Shown one piece after another: positions 36,037-44,699 of a stretch of DNA of 64,000 bases (position 1 is its first letter; the number at the start of each line of letters is the position of its first letter). Under the pieces are notes generated by a model. The model had not been told where the DNA came from. It made no database searches and saw only the letters and a program-made list of their open reading frames with translations. This stretch comes from Mycolicibacterium sp. P1-5. Lineage in GTDB: Bacteria; Actinomycetota; Actinomycetes; Mycobacteriales; Mycobacteriaceae. The stretch is from the NCBI RefSeq assembly GCF_008329565.1, contig NZ_NPKT01000001.1, forward strand, positions 496,001 through 560,000, given 5' to 3'. Both the position numbers and the translations under genes were made by a program.

Positions 36037-36723
36037 ATGACCGTCGACGTGACCGTGTTGCGGGTGTTCACCGATGCCGCCGGCAACTTCGGCAATCCGC
36101 TCGGCGTGGTGGACGCGGCAACCGCACCCGGCCCTGAGCGCCAGCGCATCGCCACCGAATTGGGTTTCAGCGAAACAGTATTCATCGACCTACCGGCCGA
36201 CGGATCGACCACAGCGCACGCGCGCATCTTCACCCCGGCCACTGAACTGTCGTTTGCCGGGCACCCCACAGTGGGCGCGGCCTGGTGGCTGCGCGATCGA
36301 GGCACGCCGATTCGCACCCTCCAGGTGCCGGCCGGCATCGTCGGGATCAACGACGACGACGACCGCACGGTGATCCGCGTTCGGGCGGAGTGGTCACCCG
36401 AGTTCGCCATTCACGATCTGCCCTCGGTGGACGAGCTGTTGGGCGCCGATCCGGACGACTACTCCGACGACGCCGAGCACTACCTGTGGGCGTGGATGGA
36501 CCGCGAGCGTGGACATATTCGGTCGCGGATGTTCGCTTACGACCTCGGCGTTGCCGAGGATGAGGCAACCGGATCGGCCGCGGCGCGGATCACCGATTAC
36601 CTCAGCCGCGATCTGACCATCACGCAGGGTAAAGGATCCCAGATCTATACAACCTGGGATCCCGAAGGATGGGTGCTGATCGCGGGCCGGGTGGTCAGTG
36701 ACGGCGTGCGACAGCTGGATTGA
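36037..36723 (+). CDS. PhzF-family isomerase/epimerase
   Basis: A 228-residue diaminopimelate-epimerase-fold protein: [21 protein letters not shown] at the N-terminus, [31 protein letters not shown] and the C-terminal [19 protein letters not shown]. The Glu of the [15 protein letters not shown] region and the DEATGSAA motif are the catalytic landmarks of PhzF. At 228 residues it is shorter than canonical PhzF (about 280), as is the mycobacterial group. PhzF relatives isomerise small amines or amino acids; the substrate here is unknown. Confidence 0.87.
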   Translation: MTVDVTVLRVFTDAAGNFGNPLGVVDAATAPGPERQRIATELGFSETVFIDLPADGSTTAHARIFTPATELSFAGHPTVGAAWWLRDRGTPIRTLQVPAGIVGINDDDDRTVIRVRAEWSPEFAIHDLPSVDELLGADPDDYSDDAEHYLWAWMDRERGHIRSRMFAYDLGVAEDEATGSAAARITDYLSRDLTITQGKGSQIYTTWDPEGWVLIAGRVVSDGVRQLD

Positions 36724-36729
36724 CAGGGC

Positions 36730-37194
36730 TCAGCCGGACGTGCCGACGGCGCGATGAGAGCGCAGCGCCTCGATCTCACGCTCGAAGTCCTCAGCCGAGC
36801 TGAACGAGCGGTACACCGACGCGAACCTCAGGTAGGCGACCTCGTCGAGTTCACGAAGCGGTCCGAGGATCGCCAGTCCGACCTCGTTGCTGGGGATTTC
36901 CGGAGAACCGGCCGCGCGCACCGTGTCCTCGACTTGCTGGGCCAACAGATTGAGGGCGTCGTCGTCGACGTCGCGACCCTGGCAGGCGCGGCGAACACCG
37001 CTGATGACTTTCTCCCGGCTGAACGGTTCGGTGACCCCGCTGCGTTTCACGACCGCGAGCACTGCGGTCTCCACAGTTGTGAATCGCCGGCCGCATTCGG
37101 GGCAGGACCGGCGCCGCCGGATGGCCTGACCCTCGTCGGTCTCTCGGGAGTCGACGACGCGGGAGTCCGGGTTGCGACAGAACGGACAGTGCAT
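36730..37194 (-). CDS. nrdR: Transcriptional repressor NrdR
   Basis: A 154-residue regulator of ribonucleotide reductase genes. It has an N-terminal zinc ribbon ([33 protein letters not shown]) and an ATP-cone domain ([24 protein letters not shown]) that senses dATP/ATP. AGGAGCGGTC before ATG 37194 fixes the start; the 14 extra upstream codons are not needed. It follows the LysM gene on the same strand after about 90 nt, close to lexA, linking dNTP supply with DNA-damage control in genome order. Confidence 0.96.
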   Translation of the reverse strand: MHCPFCRNPDSRVVDSRETDEGQAIRRRRSCPECGRRFTTVETAVLAVVKRSGVTEPFSREKVISGVRRACQGRDVDDDALNLLAQQVEDTVRAAGSPEIPSNEVGLAILGPLRELDEVAYLRFASVYRSFSSAEDFEREIEALRSHRAVGTSG

Positions 37195-37285
37195 GACCGC
37201 TCCTTCGCTCCGCCGTGGCCCGATGATCCGGACCACTGAAAGCCTACCTGCGCCGTCTGTCGGGCGGCCACGGCCAGCATGGTGG

Positions 37286-37768
37286 TCAGCCGATCGGCGC
37301 GATGAGCGTCTGACCGGCGTCCAGCGACGCCGAGTCCAGCTTGTTCAGGTCGCGAATGCGTTGCATGACCTGTCCGGCGGGTGCATCGGGCGCGACGCGG
37401 CCGGCCAGCTGCTGCAGCGTCTCCCCTGCCTGCACCTGAACCACGGCGAGCTGATCGGGCGTCTGTTCGCTGGCTGCGGGCGAGCCGCTGAAGTGGCCGA
37501 CCATCCCGAGCCACAGAGTGATCAGCGCGGCCACCCCGGCCAGTGCGATCGTGACGGCGGTGCTGACCGGCCGGCGCGTATGCGGTGCCCGAGAGAACGC
37601 AACACCGGTACCGCGGTACCGGATCGGCGCGATGGCCGGCCGAGCCGGGTGCGGCCGGTAGGCCCGAGGTCCGGCCGGGCGGCGCCGAACTGGGGCGACG
37701 GGCGAACTGGACGTCCGCCGGTACACCGGTGCCGAGATGAAAACCTGTCGATCGTCGATGACTGTCAC
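37286..37768 (-). CDS. LysM-domain envelope protein, DNA-damage regulated (Rv2719c-like)
   Basis: A 160-residue membrane-anchored protein: a basic, Pro/Arg-rich cytoplasmic segment, one helix ([23 protein letters not shown], about residues 70-92) and a C-terminal LysM domain ([21 protein letters not shown]...[19 protein letters not shown]) that binds peptidoglycan. In M. tuberculosis the homologue Rv2719c is induced by DNA damage and interferes with cell division. GGAGGAAGGA precedes GTG 37768. The upstream region carries a PafBC-type promoter and a LexA-like box, so the same regulation is expected. Confidence 0.88.
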   Translation of the reverse strand: MTVIDDRQVFISAPVYRRTSSSPVAPVRRRPAGPRAYRPHPARPAIAPIRYRGTGVAFSRAPHTRRPVSTAVTIALAGVAALITLWLGMVGHFSGSPAASEQTPDQLAVVQVQAGETLQQLAGRVAPDAPAGQVMQRIRDLNKLDSASLDAGQTLIAPIG

Positions 37769-37823
37769 GTCTGAAGTCCTTCCTCCGAAGCCGCCGCTAT
37801 TCGCTCTTGTGTTCGAAATATAC

Positions 37824-37839
37824 TCGATCATGCGTTCGA
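37824..37839. promoter_or_regulatory. LexA (SOS) box, LysM-gene side
   Basis: TCGATCATGCGTTCGA matches the mycobacterial consensus TCGAAC-N4-GTTCGA with one mismatch. It lies between the predicted LysM-gene promoter and its start codon, so LexA bound here would block transcription. Confidence 0.65.
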
Positions 37840-37868
37840 AAACCGAACATGTGAGCGAGCGTGTTCGA

Positions 37869-37891
37869 AGAATAAATCCGGCCACCGACAA
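37869..37891 (-). promoter_or_regulatory. PafBC-type (RecA-NDp) DNA-damage promoter of the LysM gene
   Basis: Minus strand TTGTCGGTG (37891-37883), 8-nt spacer, TATTCT (37874-37869). This is an exact match to the known LexA-independent mycobacterial damage promoter TTGTCRGTG-N8-TAN3T. Confidence 0.85.
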
Positions 37892-37935
37892 GTTTTGGTC
37901 CAGCGATGGTCGATCAGCACCGAATCGCGACACGG

Positions 37936-37951
37936 TCGAACAAATGTTTGA
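37936..37951. promoter_or_regulatory. LexA (SOS) box of lexA
   Basis: TCGAACAAATGTTTGA matches TCGAAC-N4-GTTCGA with one mismatch and ends 19 bp before the lexA -10 hexamer, giving the expected autoregulation. Confidence 0.85.
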
Positions 37952-37970
37952 ATTTCGCGCCGCGCGCGAC

Positions 37971-37976
37971 TACATT
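37971..37976 (+). promoter_or_regulatory. -10 hexamer TACATT, leaderless lexA
   Basis: TACATT, then CGGCCTC (7 nt), then the lexA ATG at 37984. No ribosome binding site, so lexA is probably leaderless. Confidence 0.65.
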
Positions 37977-37983
37977 CGGCCTC

Positions 37984-38679
37984 ATGAGCGACCGCAGTGA
38001 GACATCGGGCACCGACACCAGCCGCCGCGACAACGCCGAGTCCGGGCTGACGGAGCGGCAACGAACCATCCTCGAGGTGATCCGGTCTTCGGTCTCCACC
38101 CGCGGCTATCCCCCGAGCATCCGTGAGATCGGCGACGCCGTCGGCCTCACCTCCACATCATCGGTGGCACACCAGTTGCGCACCTTGGAGCGCAAGGGCT
38201 ACCTGCGCCGCGACGCCAACCGGCCCCGCGCCGTCGATGTGCGCGGTTCCGACGATGCCGTCACCGCGGTGCGCACCGACGTCGCAGGTTCGGACGCGCT
38301 ACCCGAGCCGACGTTCGTGCCGGTACTCGGGCGCATCGCCGCCGGCGGCCCGATCCTGGCCGAGGAAGCCGTCGAAGATGTCTTCCCGCTACCGCGCGAG
38401 CTGGTCGGCGAGGGCTCACTGTTCTTGCTGAAGGTCGTCGGCGAGTCCATGGTCGACGCCGCCATCTGCGATGGTGACTGGGTCGTGGTCCGTCAGCAGA
38501 ACGTGGCCGACAACGGCGACATCGTCGCGGCGATGATCGACGGCGAAGCAACCGTCAAGACCTTCAAGCGCACCAGTGGTCAGGTCTGGCTGATGCCGCA
38601 CAACCCGGCATTCGACCCGATTCCCGGTAACAACGCCGCCATCCTCGGCAAGGTCGTCACCGTCCTCCGCAAGATTTGA
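37984..38679 (+). CDS. lexA: SOS repressor LexA
   Basis: A 231-residue LexA. The N-terminal winged helix-turn-helix ([53 protein letters not shown]) is joined to a peptidase S24 domain. The self-cleavage site is Ala-Gly in [12 protein letters not shown], the nucleophile Ser is in [11 protein letters not shown] and the general-base Lys is in EATVKTFKR. RecA filaments trigger cleavage and release of SOS genes. The ATG lies 7 nt after TACATT, with its own SOS box just upstream. The frame is open farther upstream but without a plausible start. Confidence 0.98.
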   Translation: MSDRSETSGTDTSRRDNAESGLTERQRTILEVIRSSVSTRGYPPSIREIGDAVGLTSTSSVAHQLRTLERKGYLRRDANRPRAVDVRGSDDAVTAVRTDVAGSDALPEPTFVPVLGRIAAGGPILAEEAVEDVFPLPRELVGEGSLFLLKVVGESMVDAAICDGDWVVVRQQNVADNGDIVAAMIDGEATVKTFKRTSGQVWLMPHNPAFDPIPGNNAAILGKVVTVLRKI

Positions 38680-38695
38680 CCGCGGAGGCGGAGCC

Positions 38696-40822
38696 TCACT
38701 CCGCCTTGTGGAATCCGTTCGCCTGCGCGAGTTCCTCACTCGCGAACCACACTTCGGGCACGGTGTCGTTGTAGAGCGCCGAGTCTGGTGTGTAGTACAG
38801 GCCTGAATGCGTATTGGCCTTGACCACGTAACCTTCCGGCGCCTGATAGGGATCGGACAGCGGAAGGTGGATCGCCGGGCGGTTGGACGCGGTCTCGGCA
38901 TGGACGTCGGACTGCAGCACCTCGGCAGGCGCTGTGGAGGGCTCATCCTCGATGTCGACCACCTCGGACTCGACGATGTCGTCAAGGTCAGGCTCGACAG
39001 GGTCCGGTTCGGGTTCCGGCTCGGCGGCGCGACGACGCCGCGGCGTGCCGATCTCCCCCAAGTTCAGCCGCCACATCGATTGCGAATCCTCGAGATTCAC
39101 TGCCGCATGGCGGCCCGAATCACTCGATTCCTCGTCGTCGAGTTCCTCGACCTCGGCGTACTCGAGTTCAGCTGGAACCTCGTCGATGTCGTCGGCCTCG
39201 TACTCGCCGGTATGCGCGGCCTCGTCAGGAATGCGGGTCGGCGTGGTGTCGATGGAGTCCTGATCGCCGTCGAACACGTCCTCGGGGCCGGGCTGCGACT
39301 TCTCGTCTCCCTCAGGTCCCCAGCCGAAGCCCGGAGCCGCGGCGACCTGCGCGCCGCCGCCGTCGGGATACGTCGAGAAGCGCGAGGCGGCTGAGGCGTC
39401 CGCCGCGCCGACGGCCTCACTCGGCCAGCGATCGTCGTCGTAGTCCGAGTCGTGGAAGTCGTCCTCGATCTCGTCGCCGGCCCGGCGACGACGCTGCAGC
39501 CACAGCAGGCCCAGGCCGATCACGGCCAGCAGCAACAGAACCGGGATGACGATCAGCAGCCACCACCAGTGGAAGCCCTTACCGGACGAGGATCCCGACG
39601 GGCCGGCCTGTGCGCCGGTTGCGGCAGGCACCTGCATCCCGGCCAGCGAACCGGCCAGCTCCGGTGGTTTGGTGGTGAACTTGTTGCTGGCCTTGTTCCA
39701 GGCGATCTCGCCGCCGCTGAACTTCTGAGTCACGGTGTCACCGTTGACGCTCTGCTCACCGGTCGGCACACCCAGCTTGCCTGTCGCCCCGCCCAGCTTG
39801 GCCCAGGCCGCGTTGATCGCACCGCGCACCACGATCGCGCCGTTGTCGGGCGTCCAGAAGATCACTGGCTTGTCGGCCGCGCTGAAGGCGCTGACCCTGC
39901 TGTTGGGTGCGCCGCCGTCGGCTTCGGTCCCGGTCGGCAGGCCCAGATCCCCGGTCGGTCCACCCTGCGCCTCGTACTTGGCCAGGATCGCACCCGTCAC
40001 CGCATGCGCGCCGGTGGCCGGCGAGTAGAAGACCTTGCCGCCGGCGTAACCCTGTGCGGCGCCGTCGTCACCGATCTTCTGCTGGGCACCTTGGCGGGCG
40101 CCCAGCGGCCCGGAGATGCCGCCCGTCGCGCGCCATGCCTGGTTGATCGCCGTGGTCACGTCGCTCGGAACCTGGATACCGGCCAGGTTGTTGGCCAGTT
40201 CGGGCGGCACGGTGGTGAAAGTCTTGGCGCCGCTGTCGTAGGCGATCTCGCCCCCGGTGAACTTCTGGCTGACCACATTGCCGTCGTAGGTCTCAGCCCC
40301 GGTCGGGACACCTACGGTGCCGGCCGAGCCGCCGAGCTTGTCCCACGCCGCGTTGATCGCGCCGCGCACCACCCACGCGCCGGTGTCGGGCGTCCAGAAG
40401 ATGGCCGGCTTATCGCTTGCGCTGAACGTACTGACCTGGCTGTCCGGGCCCACCAGACCCGCGACCGCGTCGATGGTGGGAAACCCGAGGTCGCTGTCGG
40501 CCGGACCGCCCAGCGCCTGGTACTTGTCGAGGACCGCTCCGAACAGCAGGTGGGCGCCGGTGGCCGGGGTGAAGAAGATCTTGCCACCGCTGAAGTTCTG
40601 GGCGAACCCGTCGCCGACGGTGTAGACGTCGCCGTCCTTGGTTCCTACCGCGGAGGTGTCACCACCCGCTGCCTGCCACGCCTGGTTGATGGCATCGCCG
40701 GCGTCACTCTGAGGGTCTGCGATCGCACCGGGCGCCCACAGCAGCGCAGCCGCAGCCGTCGCGAGGACGCCGAGGGCCATCCGCCCGACGCCTCTACTGA
40801 GACGACTTCCAAGCCTGGTCAT
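38696..40822 (-). CDS. LGFP-repeat envelope protein with C-terminal sunset domain (Rv2721c-like)
   Basis: A 708-residue protein: signal peptide (RMALGVLATAAAALLWAPGAIADP), an extracytoplasmic region of about 370 residues with some six LGFP-type repeats (DLGFPTIDA, TVGVPTGAE, PLGARQGA, DLGLPTGTE, KLGVPTGEQ), a linker, a membrane helix near residues 421-443, then a 265-residue very acidic cytoplasmic tail ending in a sunset-type domain (GYVVKANTHSGLYYTPDSALYNDTVPEVWFASEELAQANGF). LGFP repeats attach proteins to the actinobacterial envelope; corynebacterial examples affect wall integrity. GGGGAGAG precedes the ATG. Convergent with lexA. Role unproven. Confidence 0.87.
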   Translation of the reverse strand: MTRLGSRLSRGVGRMALGVLATAAAALLWAPGAIADPQSDAGDAINQAWQAAGGDTSAVGTKDGDVYTVGDGFAQNFSGGKIFFTPATGAHLLFGAVLDKYQALGGPADSDLGFPTIDAVAGLVGPDSQVSTFSASDKPAIFWTPDTGAWVVRGAINAAWDKLGGSAGTVGVPTGAETYDGNVVSQKFTGGEIAYDSGAKTFTTVPPELANNLAGIQVPSDVTTAINQAWRATGGISGPLGARQGAQQKIGDDGAAQGYAGGKVFYSPATGAHAVTGAILAKYEAQGGPTGDLGLPTGTEADGGAPNSRVSAFSAADKPVIFWTPDNGAIVVRGAINAAWAKLGGATGKLGVPTGEQSVNGDTVTQKFSGGEIAWNKASNKFTTKPPELAGSLAGMQVPAATGAQAGPSGSSSGKGFHWWWLLIVIPVLLLLAVIGLGLLWLQRRRRAGDEIEDDFHDSDYDDDRWPSEAVGAADASAASRFSTYPDGGGAQVAAAPGFGWGPEGDEKSQPGPEDVFDGDQDSIDTTPTRIPDEAAHTGEYEADDIDEVPAELEYAEVEELDDEESSDSGRHAAVNLEDSQSMWRLNLGEIGTPRRRRAAEPEPEPDPVEPDLDDIVESEVVDIEDEPSTAPAEVLQSDVHAETASNRPAIHLPLSDPYQAPEGYVVKANTHSGLYYTPDSALYNDTVPEVWFASEELAQANGFHKAE

Positions 40823-40946
40823 GCACTCTCCCCGCCGTTTCGGTCAAGATGCTTCCCCTCATCCTCCGGGTCAACTGTGCTTCAGCACTTCACGACACGC
40901 GGCGTTTCGGTGAGATAACCGACGCGTTGACGGGGCAAAATGCGCG

Positions 40947-40970
40947 AAAAGCCCAGGACAAGCCTGGGCT
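40947..40970 (-). terminator. Intrinsic terminator of fadE20
   Basis: On the minus strand an 8-bp perfect stem AGCCCAGG / CCTGGGCT with a 5-nt loop is followed by TTTTCGCGCATTTTG. It is 75-98 nt past the fadE20 stop and is the most canonical terminator in the window. Confidence 0.85.
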
Positions 40971-41044
40971 CTTCGCCGGCGTCTGCCGCGTCGTCGGCCG
41001 GTCGCAGAAATCCGAAACCGCAGTTCAGTGCCCTTCGACCCGGG

Positions 41045-42217
41045 CTAGACGCCCAAGCTCCGGCCGATGATCTCCTTCATGATCTCGGTCGTGCCGCCGT
41101 AGATCGTCTGAACGCGGGCGTCCAGGTAGGCCTTCGCCACCGGGTATTCGCGCATGTAGCCGTACCCGCCGTGCAACTGCAGGCAGCGGTCGACGAGGTG
41201 CACCTGCTTCTCGGTCGAGTACCACTTGGCCATCGAGGCCTGCTCGGCGGTCAGCTTTCCGTCGAGGTGCAAGCGGATGAACTCGTCGACCATGATGCGA
41301 ATGGCGGTCGCTTCGGTGGCCAACTCGGCCAGCAGGAAGCGGCTGTTCTGCTGGCTGCCGATCGGCTTGCCGAACGCCTTGCGCTCCTTGGTGTACTGCA
41401 GGGTCTGCTCGAGGACGCTCTCCATGGCGGCCGCGGCCATCACCGCGATGTTGAGGCGCTCCTGCGGCAGGTTCTGCATCAGGTAGATGAAGCCCTGCCC
41501 TTCCTGACCGAGCAGGTTCTCGGCCGGAACCTTGACGTCGGTGAACGACAGTTCGGCGGTGTCCTGGGCGTCGAGGCCGATCTTGTCCAGGTGGCGGCCG
41601 CGTTCGAAACCTTCCATGCCGCGCTCGACGACCAGCAGCGAGAAGCCCAGCGCGCCCTTCTCGGGATCGGTCTGGGCCACCACGATCACCAGGTCGGCGT
41701 GGATGCCGTTGGTGATGAACGTCTTGGAGCCGTTGAGCACGTAGTGGTCGTCCTGCTTGACCGCGCGCGTCTTGATGCCCTGCAGGTCGCTGCCGGTGCC
41801 GGGCTCGGTCATCGCGATAGCGGTGATGTACTCGCCGCTGCAGAACTTGGGCAGCCAGCGCTGCTTCTGCTCCTCGGTGGTCAACTCCAGCAGATACGGG
41901 GCGACGACATCGTTGTGCAGCCCGAATCCGAGGCCGCTGTAGCGCCCTGCGGCAGTCTCTTCGGTCAGGATCACGTTGTAGCGGAAGTCCGAGTTGCCGC
42001 CGCCGCCGAACTCCTCTGGCACGGCCATTCCGAGGAAGCCTTGCTTGCCTGCCTCCAGCCAGACCCCGCGGTCGACGATCTTGTCCTTCTCCCACTGCTC
42101 GTGGAACGGAGCGACGTGCCGTTGGAGGAACGACCGGTAGGCCTCGCGGAACAGTTCGTGCTCGGGCTCGAACAGGGTCCGTTCGTACTTGACGGTTGCG
42201 TTCTTGTCGACAGCCAT
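41045..42217 (-). CDS. fadE20: Acyl-CoA dehydrogenase
   Basis: A 390-residue FAD enzyme for the alpha,beta-dehydrogenation of acyl-CoA in fatty-acid beta-oxidation. Signatures are AIAMTEPGTGSDLQGIKT (FAD contact), the QERLNIAVMAAAAME helix and QLHGGYGYMREYPVAKAYLDARVQTIYGGTTEIMKEIIGRSLG at the C-terminus. GAAGGGAAGTC precedes ATG 42217; the frame upstream is not used. The gene neighbours lexA/hflX, as fadE20 does in M. tuberculosis. A TetR-type inverted repeat lies 43 bp upstream of the start, and an intrinsic terminator follows. Chain-length preference cannot be read from sequence. Confidence 0.93.
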   Translation of the reverse strand: MAVDKNATVKYERTLFEPEHELFREAYRSFLQRHVAPFHEQWEKDKIVDRGVWLEAGKQGFLGMAVPEEFGGGGNSDFRYNVILTEETAAGRYSGLGFGLHNDVVAPYLLELTTEEQKQRWLPKFCSGEYITAIAMTEPGTGSDLQGIKTRAVKQDDHYVLNGSKTFITNGIHADLVIVVAQTDPEKGALGFSLLVVERGMEGFERGRHLDKIGLDAQDTAELSFTDVKVPAENLLGQEGQGFIYLMQNLPQERLNIAVMAAAAMESVLEQTLQYTKERKAFGKPIGSQQNSRFLLAELATEATAIRIMVDEFIRLHLDGKLTAEQASMAKWYSTEKQVHLVDRCLQLHGGYGYMREYPVAKAYLDARVQTIYGGTTEIMKEIIGRSLGV

Positions 42218-42260
42218 GACTTCCCTTCGAATGGCACTCTGGGGTTTGCAGACGAGGATA

Positions 42261-42278
42261 ACCAACCGGATGGTTGGT
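42261..42278. promoter_or_regulatory. Inverted repeat, candidate TetR-type operator
   Basis: ACCAACC-GGAT-GGTTGGT is a perfect 7-bp inverted repeat (18 bp in all) in the 104-bp region between divergent fadE20 and the molybdoenzyme gene. Size and symmetry fit TetR-family operators, which commonly control acyl-CoA dehydrogenases. No TetR gene is in the window. Confidence 0.65.
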
Positions 42279-42309
42279 AACCAAAATCGCAGGTCCGGGC
42301 CTCGCCCCA

Positions 42310-42315
42310 TAGAAT
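42310..42315 (+). promoter_or_regulatory. -10 hexamer TAGAAT, leaderless molybdoenzyme gene
   Basis: TAGAAT, then CGCCGG (6 nt), then GTG 42322. No ribosome binding site. Confidence 0.6.
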
Positions 42316-42321
42316 CGCCGG

Positions 42322-44604
42322 GTGCCCGCCGCCCGCAGTAGTCTCACCCACTGGGGAGCGTTTCGCGCTGAGGTCGCCGATGGGGAGATCACTGCAGTCA
42401 CCCCGTTCCCCGGTGATACCGACCCCTCTCCGCTGCTGGGCAACATCCCCGGGTCGTTGAAGCACTCGTCGCGCGTCGCCACCCCCGCCGTCCGCCGGAG
42501 ATGGCTGCGCGACGGCCCCGGACCCAGCACCACCCGCGGTGCCGACGAGTTCGTCGCGGTGGACTGGGACGAACTCACCGAGCTACTCGCGGGCGAGTTG
42601 CGCCGGGTGGTCGACACCTACGGCAACGAAGCCATCTACGGCGGGTCCTACGGCTGGGCCAGCGCCGGCCGCTTCCACCACGCCCAAAGTCAGGTGCATC
42701 GGTTCCTGAAACTGCTTGGCGGCTATAGCTTTTCGCGGCACTCGTACAGCCTCGGCGCCACCGGGGTGATCATGCCGCGGGTGGTCGGCACCCACGACGA
42801 TCTGTTCAAGCGGTCCACGGAATGGAACGTCATCGTCGAACACACCGACCTGCTGGTGTGCTTCGGCGGGGTGAACCTGAAGAACACCGGGATCAACCAC
42901 GGTGGCACCACCGGCCACCCCGCGCGCGCGGCACTGCAACGGTTTCGCGACAAGGGCGGTCGGATCGTCTCGATCAGTCCGCTGCGCAGCGACGTCGACG
43001 GCGATTGCCGCTGGTTACCCGCGGTCCCCGGCACCGACGTGGCGATCATGCTTGCGCTCGCCTACGTGCTGGCCGCAGAGAACCTCGCCGATCGGCAGTT
43101 CCTCGACACTTACTGCACAGGATACGAGCGCTTCGAACGCTATCTGCTCGGCGCAGACGACGGTGTGCCGAAGTCACCGCAGTGGGCCGCGGACATCTGC
43201 GGGATCGACGCCGCGGTGCTCGCCGAACTGGCCACGACGATGGCCGCCCAGCGCACGATCGTGACAGTCAGCTGGTCACTGCAACGGGTTCGCCACGGCG
43301 AGCAGGCACCTTGGATGGGGCTGACCCTGGCGGCCATGCTGGGCCAAATCGGGCTTCCGGGAGGCGGATTCGGCCACGGATACGGCTCGATGAACGAACC
43401 CGGACTGCCGCCGCTGCGGCACCGGTTGCCGTCGCTGCCGCAGGGGTACAACCCGGTTCGGACCTTCATCCCCGTTGCGGCGGTCAGCGACATGCTGCTG
43501 CATCCGGGCGAGACCTTCACCTACAACGGGCGCACCCTGACCTACCCCCACATCAAATGCGTCTACTGGGCCGGCGGCAATCCCTTTCACCACCATCAGA
43601 ACCTGCCGCGACTGCGTCGAGCGCTGGCGCGGGTTGACACCGTGGTGGTGCACGAGCCGTACTGGACGCCGATGGCGCGCCACGCCGATATCGTCGTGCC
43701 CTCCACCACCGCCTTCGAACGCGACGACTACTCCGGGTCCCGCAACGACCCGCTGCTGGTCGCGATGCCCGCACTGGCACCGCCCTACGCCCAGTCGCGC
43801 GACGACTACACCACCTTCGCCGCCCTTGCGCACCGACTCGGTTTCGGCGAGCAGTTCACCGCGGGCCGTACCGCCCGCCAGTGGCTGGAGCACATGTACG
43901 AAAAGTGGTCGGCCGAAATCGATTTCGCAGTACCTGACTTCGACCAGTTCTGGGCCGACGGAGTCCTTCGCCTCCCGGTCGAGACCGGACTGACCCTTCT
44001 GGCCGACTTCCGCGCCGACCCGCAGGCGCACGCCCTGGCCACGCCCAGCGGCAAGATCGAAATCTTCTCCGACGACATCGCAGGATTCGCCTATCCCGAC
44101 TGCGCCGGCCACCCGCGCTGGTACGAACCCACCGAGTGGCTGGGTGGTGAACGGGCTCAGCGTTTTCCGCTACACCTCATCGCCAACCAGCCCGCCACCC
44201 GGCTGCACGGCCAGCTCGACGGCGGTGCGGTCAGCCAGAACGCGAAAATTGAGGGCCGCGAACCGATTCGGATCCACCCGAGCGATGCCGCGCAGCGCGG
44301 GCTGGCCGGCGGTGACGTGGTGCGGGTGTTCAATGACCGCGGATCCTGCCTGGCCGGAGTGATCATCGACGAGGCGCTGCGGCCGCGGGTGGTGCAGCTG
44401 TCCACCGGAGCCTGGTACGACCCGCTCGACCCCGCGGACCCCGACTCGATGTGCGTGCACGGCAACCCCAACGTGCTCACCGACGACGTCGGGACCTCGT
44501 CACTGGCCCGCGGCTGCACCGGCGCCGCCGTCCTGGTTCAGGTGGAGAAGTTCATCGGCACGCTGCCGCCGGTGCGGGCGCATCAGCCTCCGGTGATCCG
44601 CTAG
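42322..44604 (+). CDS. Molybdopterin oxidoreductase, DMSO-reductase family (biotin sulfoxide reductase-like)
   Basis: A 760-residue cytoplasmic enzyme that should carry a bis-molybdopterin cofactor. It starts THWGAFRAEVADGEI with no Cys cluster, so it lacks the N-terminal Fe-S site, and has no Tat signal. YGGSYGWASAGRFHHAQSQVHRFL includes the Ser expected to bind molybdenum in the DMSO/TMAO/biotin-sulfoxide group. Later landmarks are LLVCFGGVNLKNTGINHGG, YWAGGNPFHHHQN, HADIVVPSTTAFERDDYSG and a C-terminal domain with LIANQPATRLHGQLDGG. BisC-type enzymes reduce biotin or methionine sulfoxide. Substrate unknown; not at this locus in M. tuberculosis. Confidence 0.9.
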   Translation: MPAARSSLTHWGAFRAEVADGEITAVTPFPGDTDPSPLLGNIPGSLKHSSRVATPAVRRRWLRDGPGPSTTRGADEFVAVDWDELTELLAGELRRVVDTYGNEAIYGGSYGWASAGRFHHAQSQVHRFLKLLGGYSFSRHSYSLGATGVIMPRVVGTHDDLFKRSTEWNVIVEHTDLLVCFGGVNLKNTGINHGGTTGHPARAALQRFRDKGGRIVSISPLRSDVDGDCRWLPAVPGTDVAIMLALAYVLAAENLADRQFLDTYCTGYERFERYLLGADDGVPKSPQWAADICGIDAAVLAELATTMAAQRTIVTVSWSLQRVRHGEQAPWMGLTLAAMLGQIGLPGGGFGHGYGSMNEPGLPPLRHRLPSLPQGYNPVRTFIPVAAVSDMLLHPGETFTYNGRTLTYPHIKCVYWAGGNPFHHHQNLPRLRRALARVDTVVVHEPYWTPMARHADIVVPSTTAFERDDYSGSRNDPLLVAMPALAPPYAQSRDDYTTFAALAHRLGFGEQFTAGRTARQWLEHMYEKWSAEIDFAVPDFDQFWADGVLRLPVETGLTLLADFRADPQAHALATPSGKIEIFSDDIAGFAYPDCAGHPRWYEPTEWLGGERAQRFPLHLIANQPATRLHGQLDGGAVSQNAKIEGREPIRIHPSDAAQRGLAGGDVVRVFNDRGSCLAGVIIDEALRPRVVQLSTGAWYDPLDPADPDSMCVHGNPNVLTDDVGTSSLARGCTGAAVLVQVEKFIGTLPPVRAHQPPVIR

Positions 44605-44699
44605 CTATTTTCTCAGGTTTTTCTAACATTCAACTGCGCACATAAGCGCTCTCATGCGATGCTCACGGCACACTCGGGATCGCTAAAGAAGGTTTGCTG

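Noticed and set aside
37841..37870. Additional SOS boxes from other GTTCGAA half-sites near the LysM gene
   Set aside because: Half-sites there do not pair with the N4 spacing of the LexA consensus.
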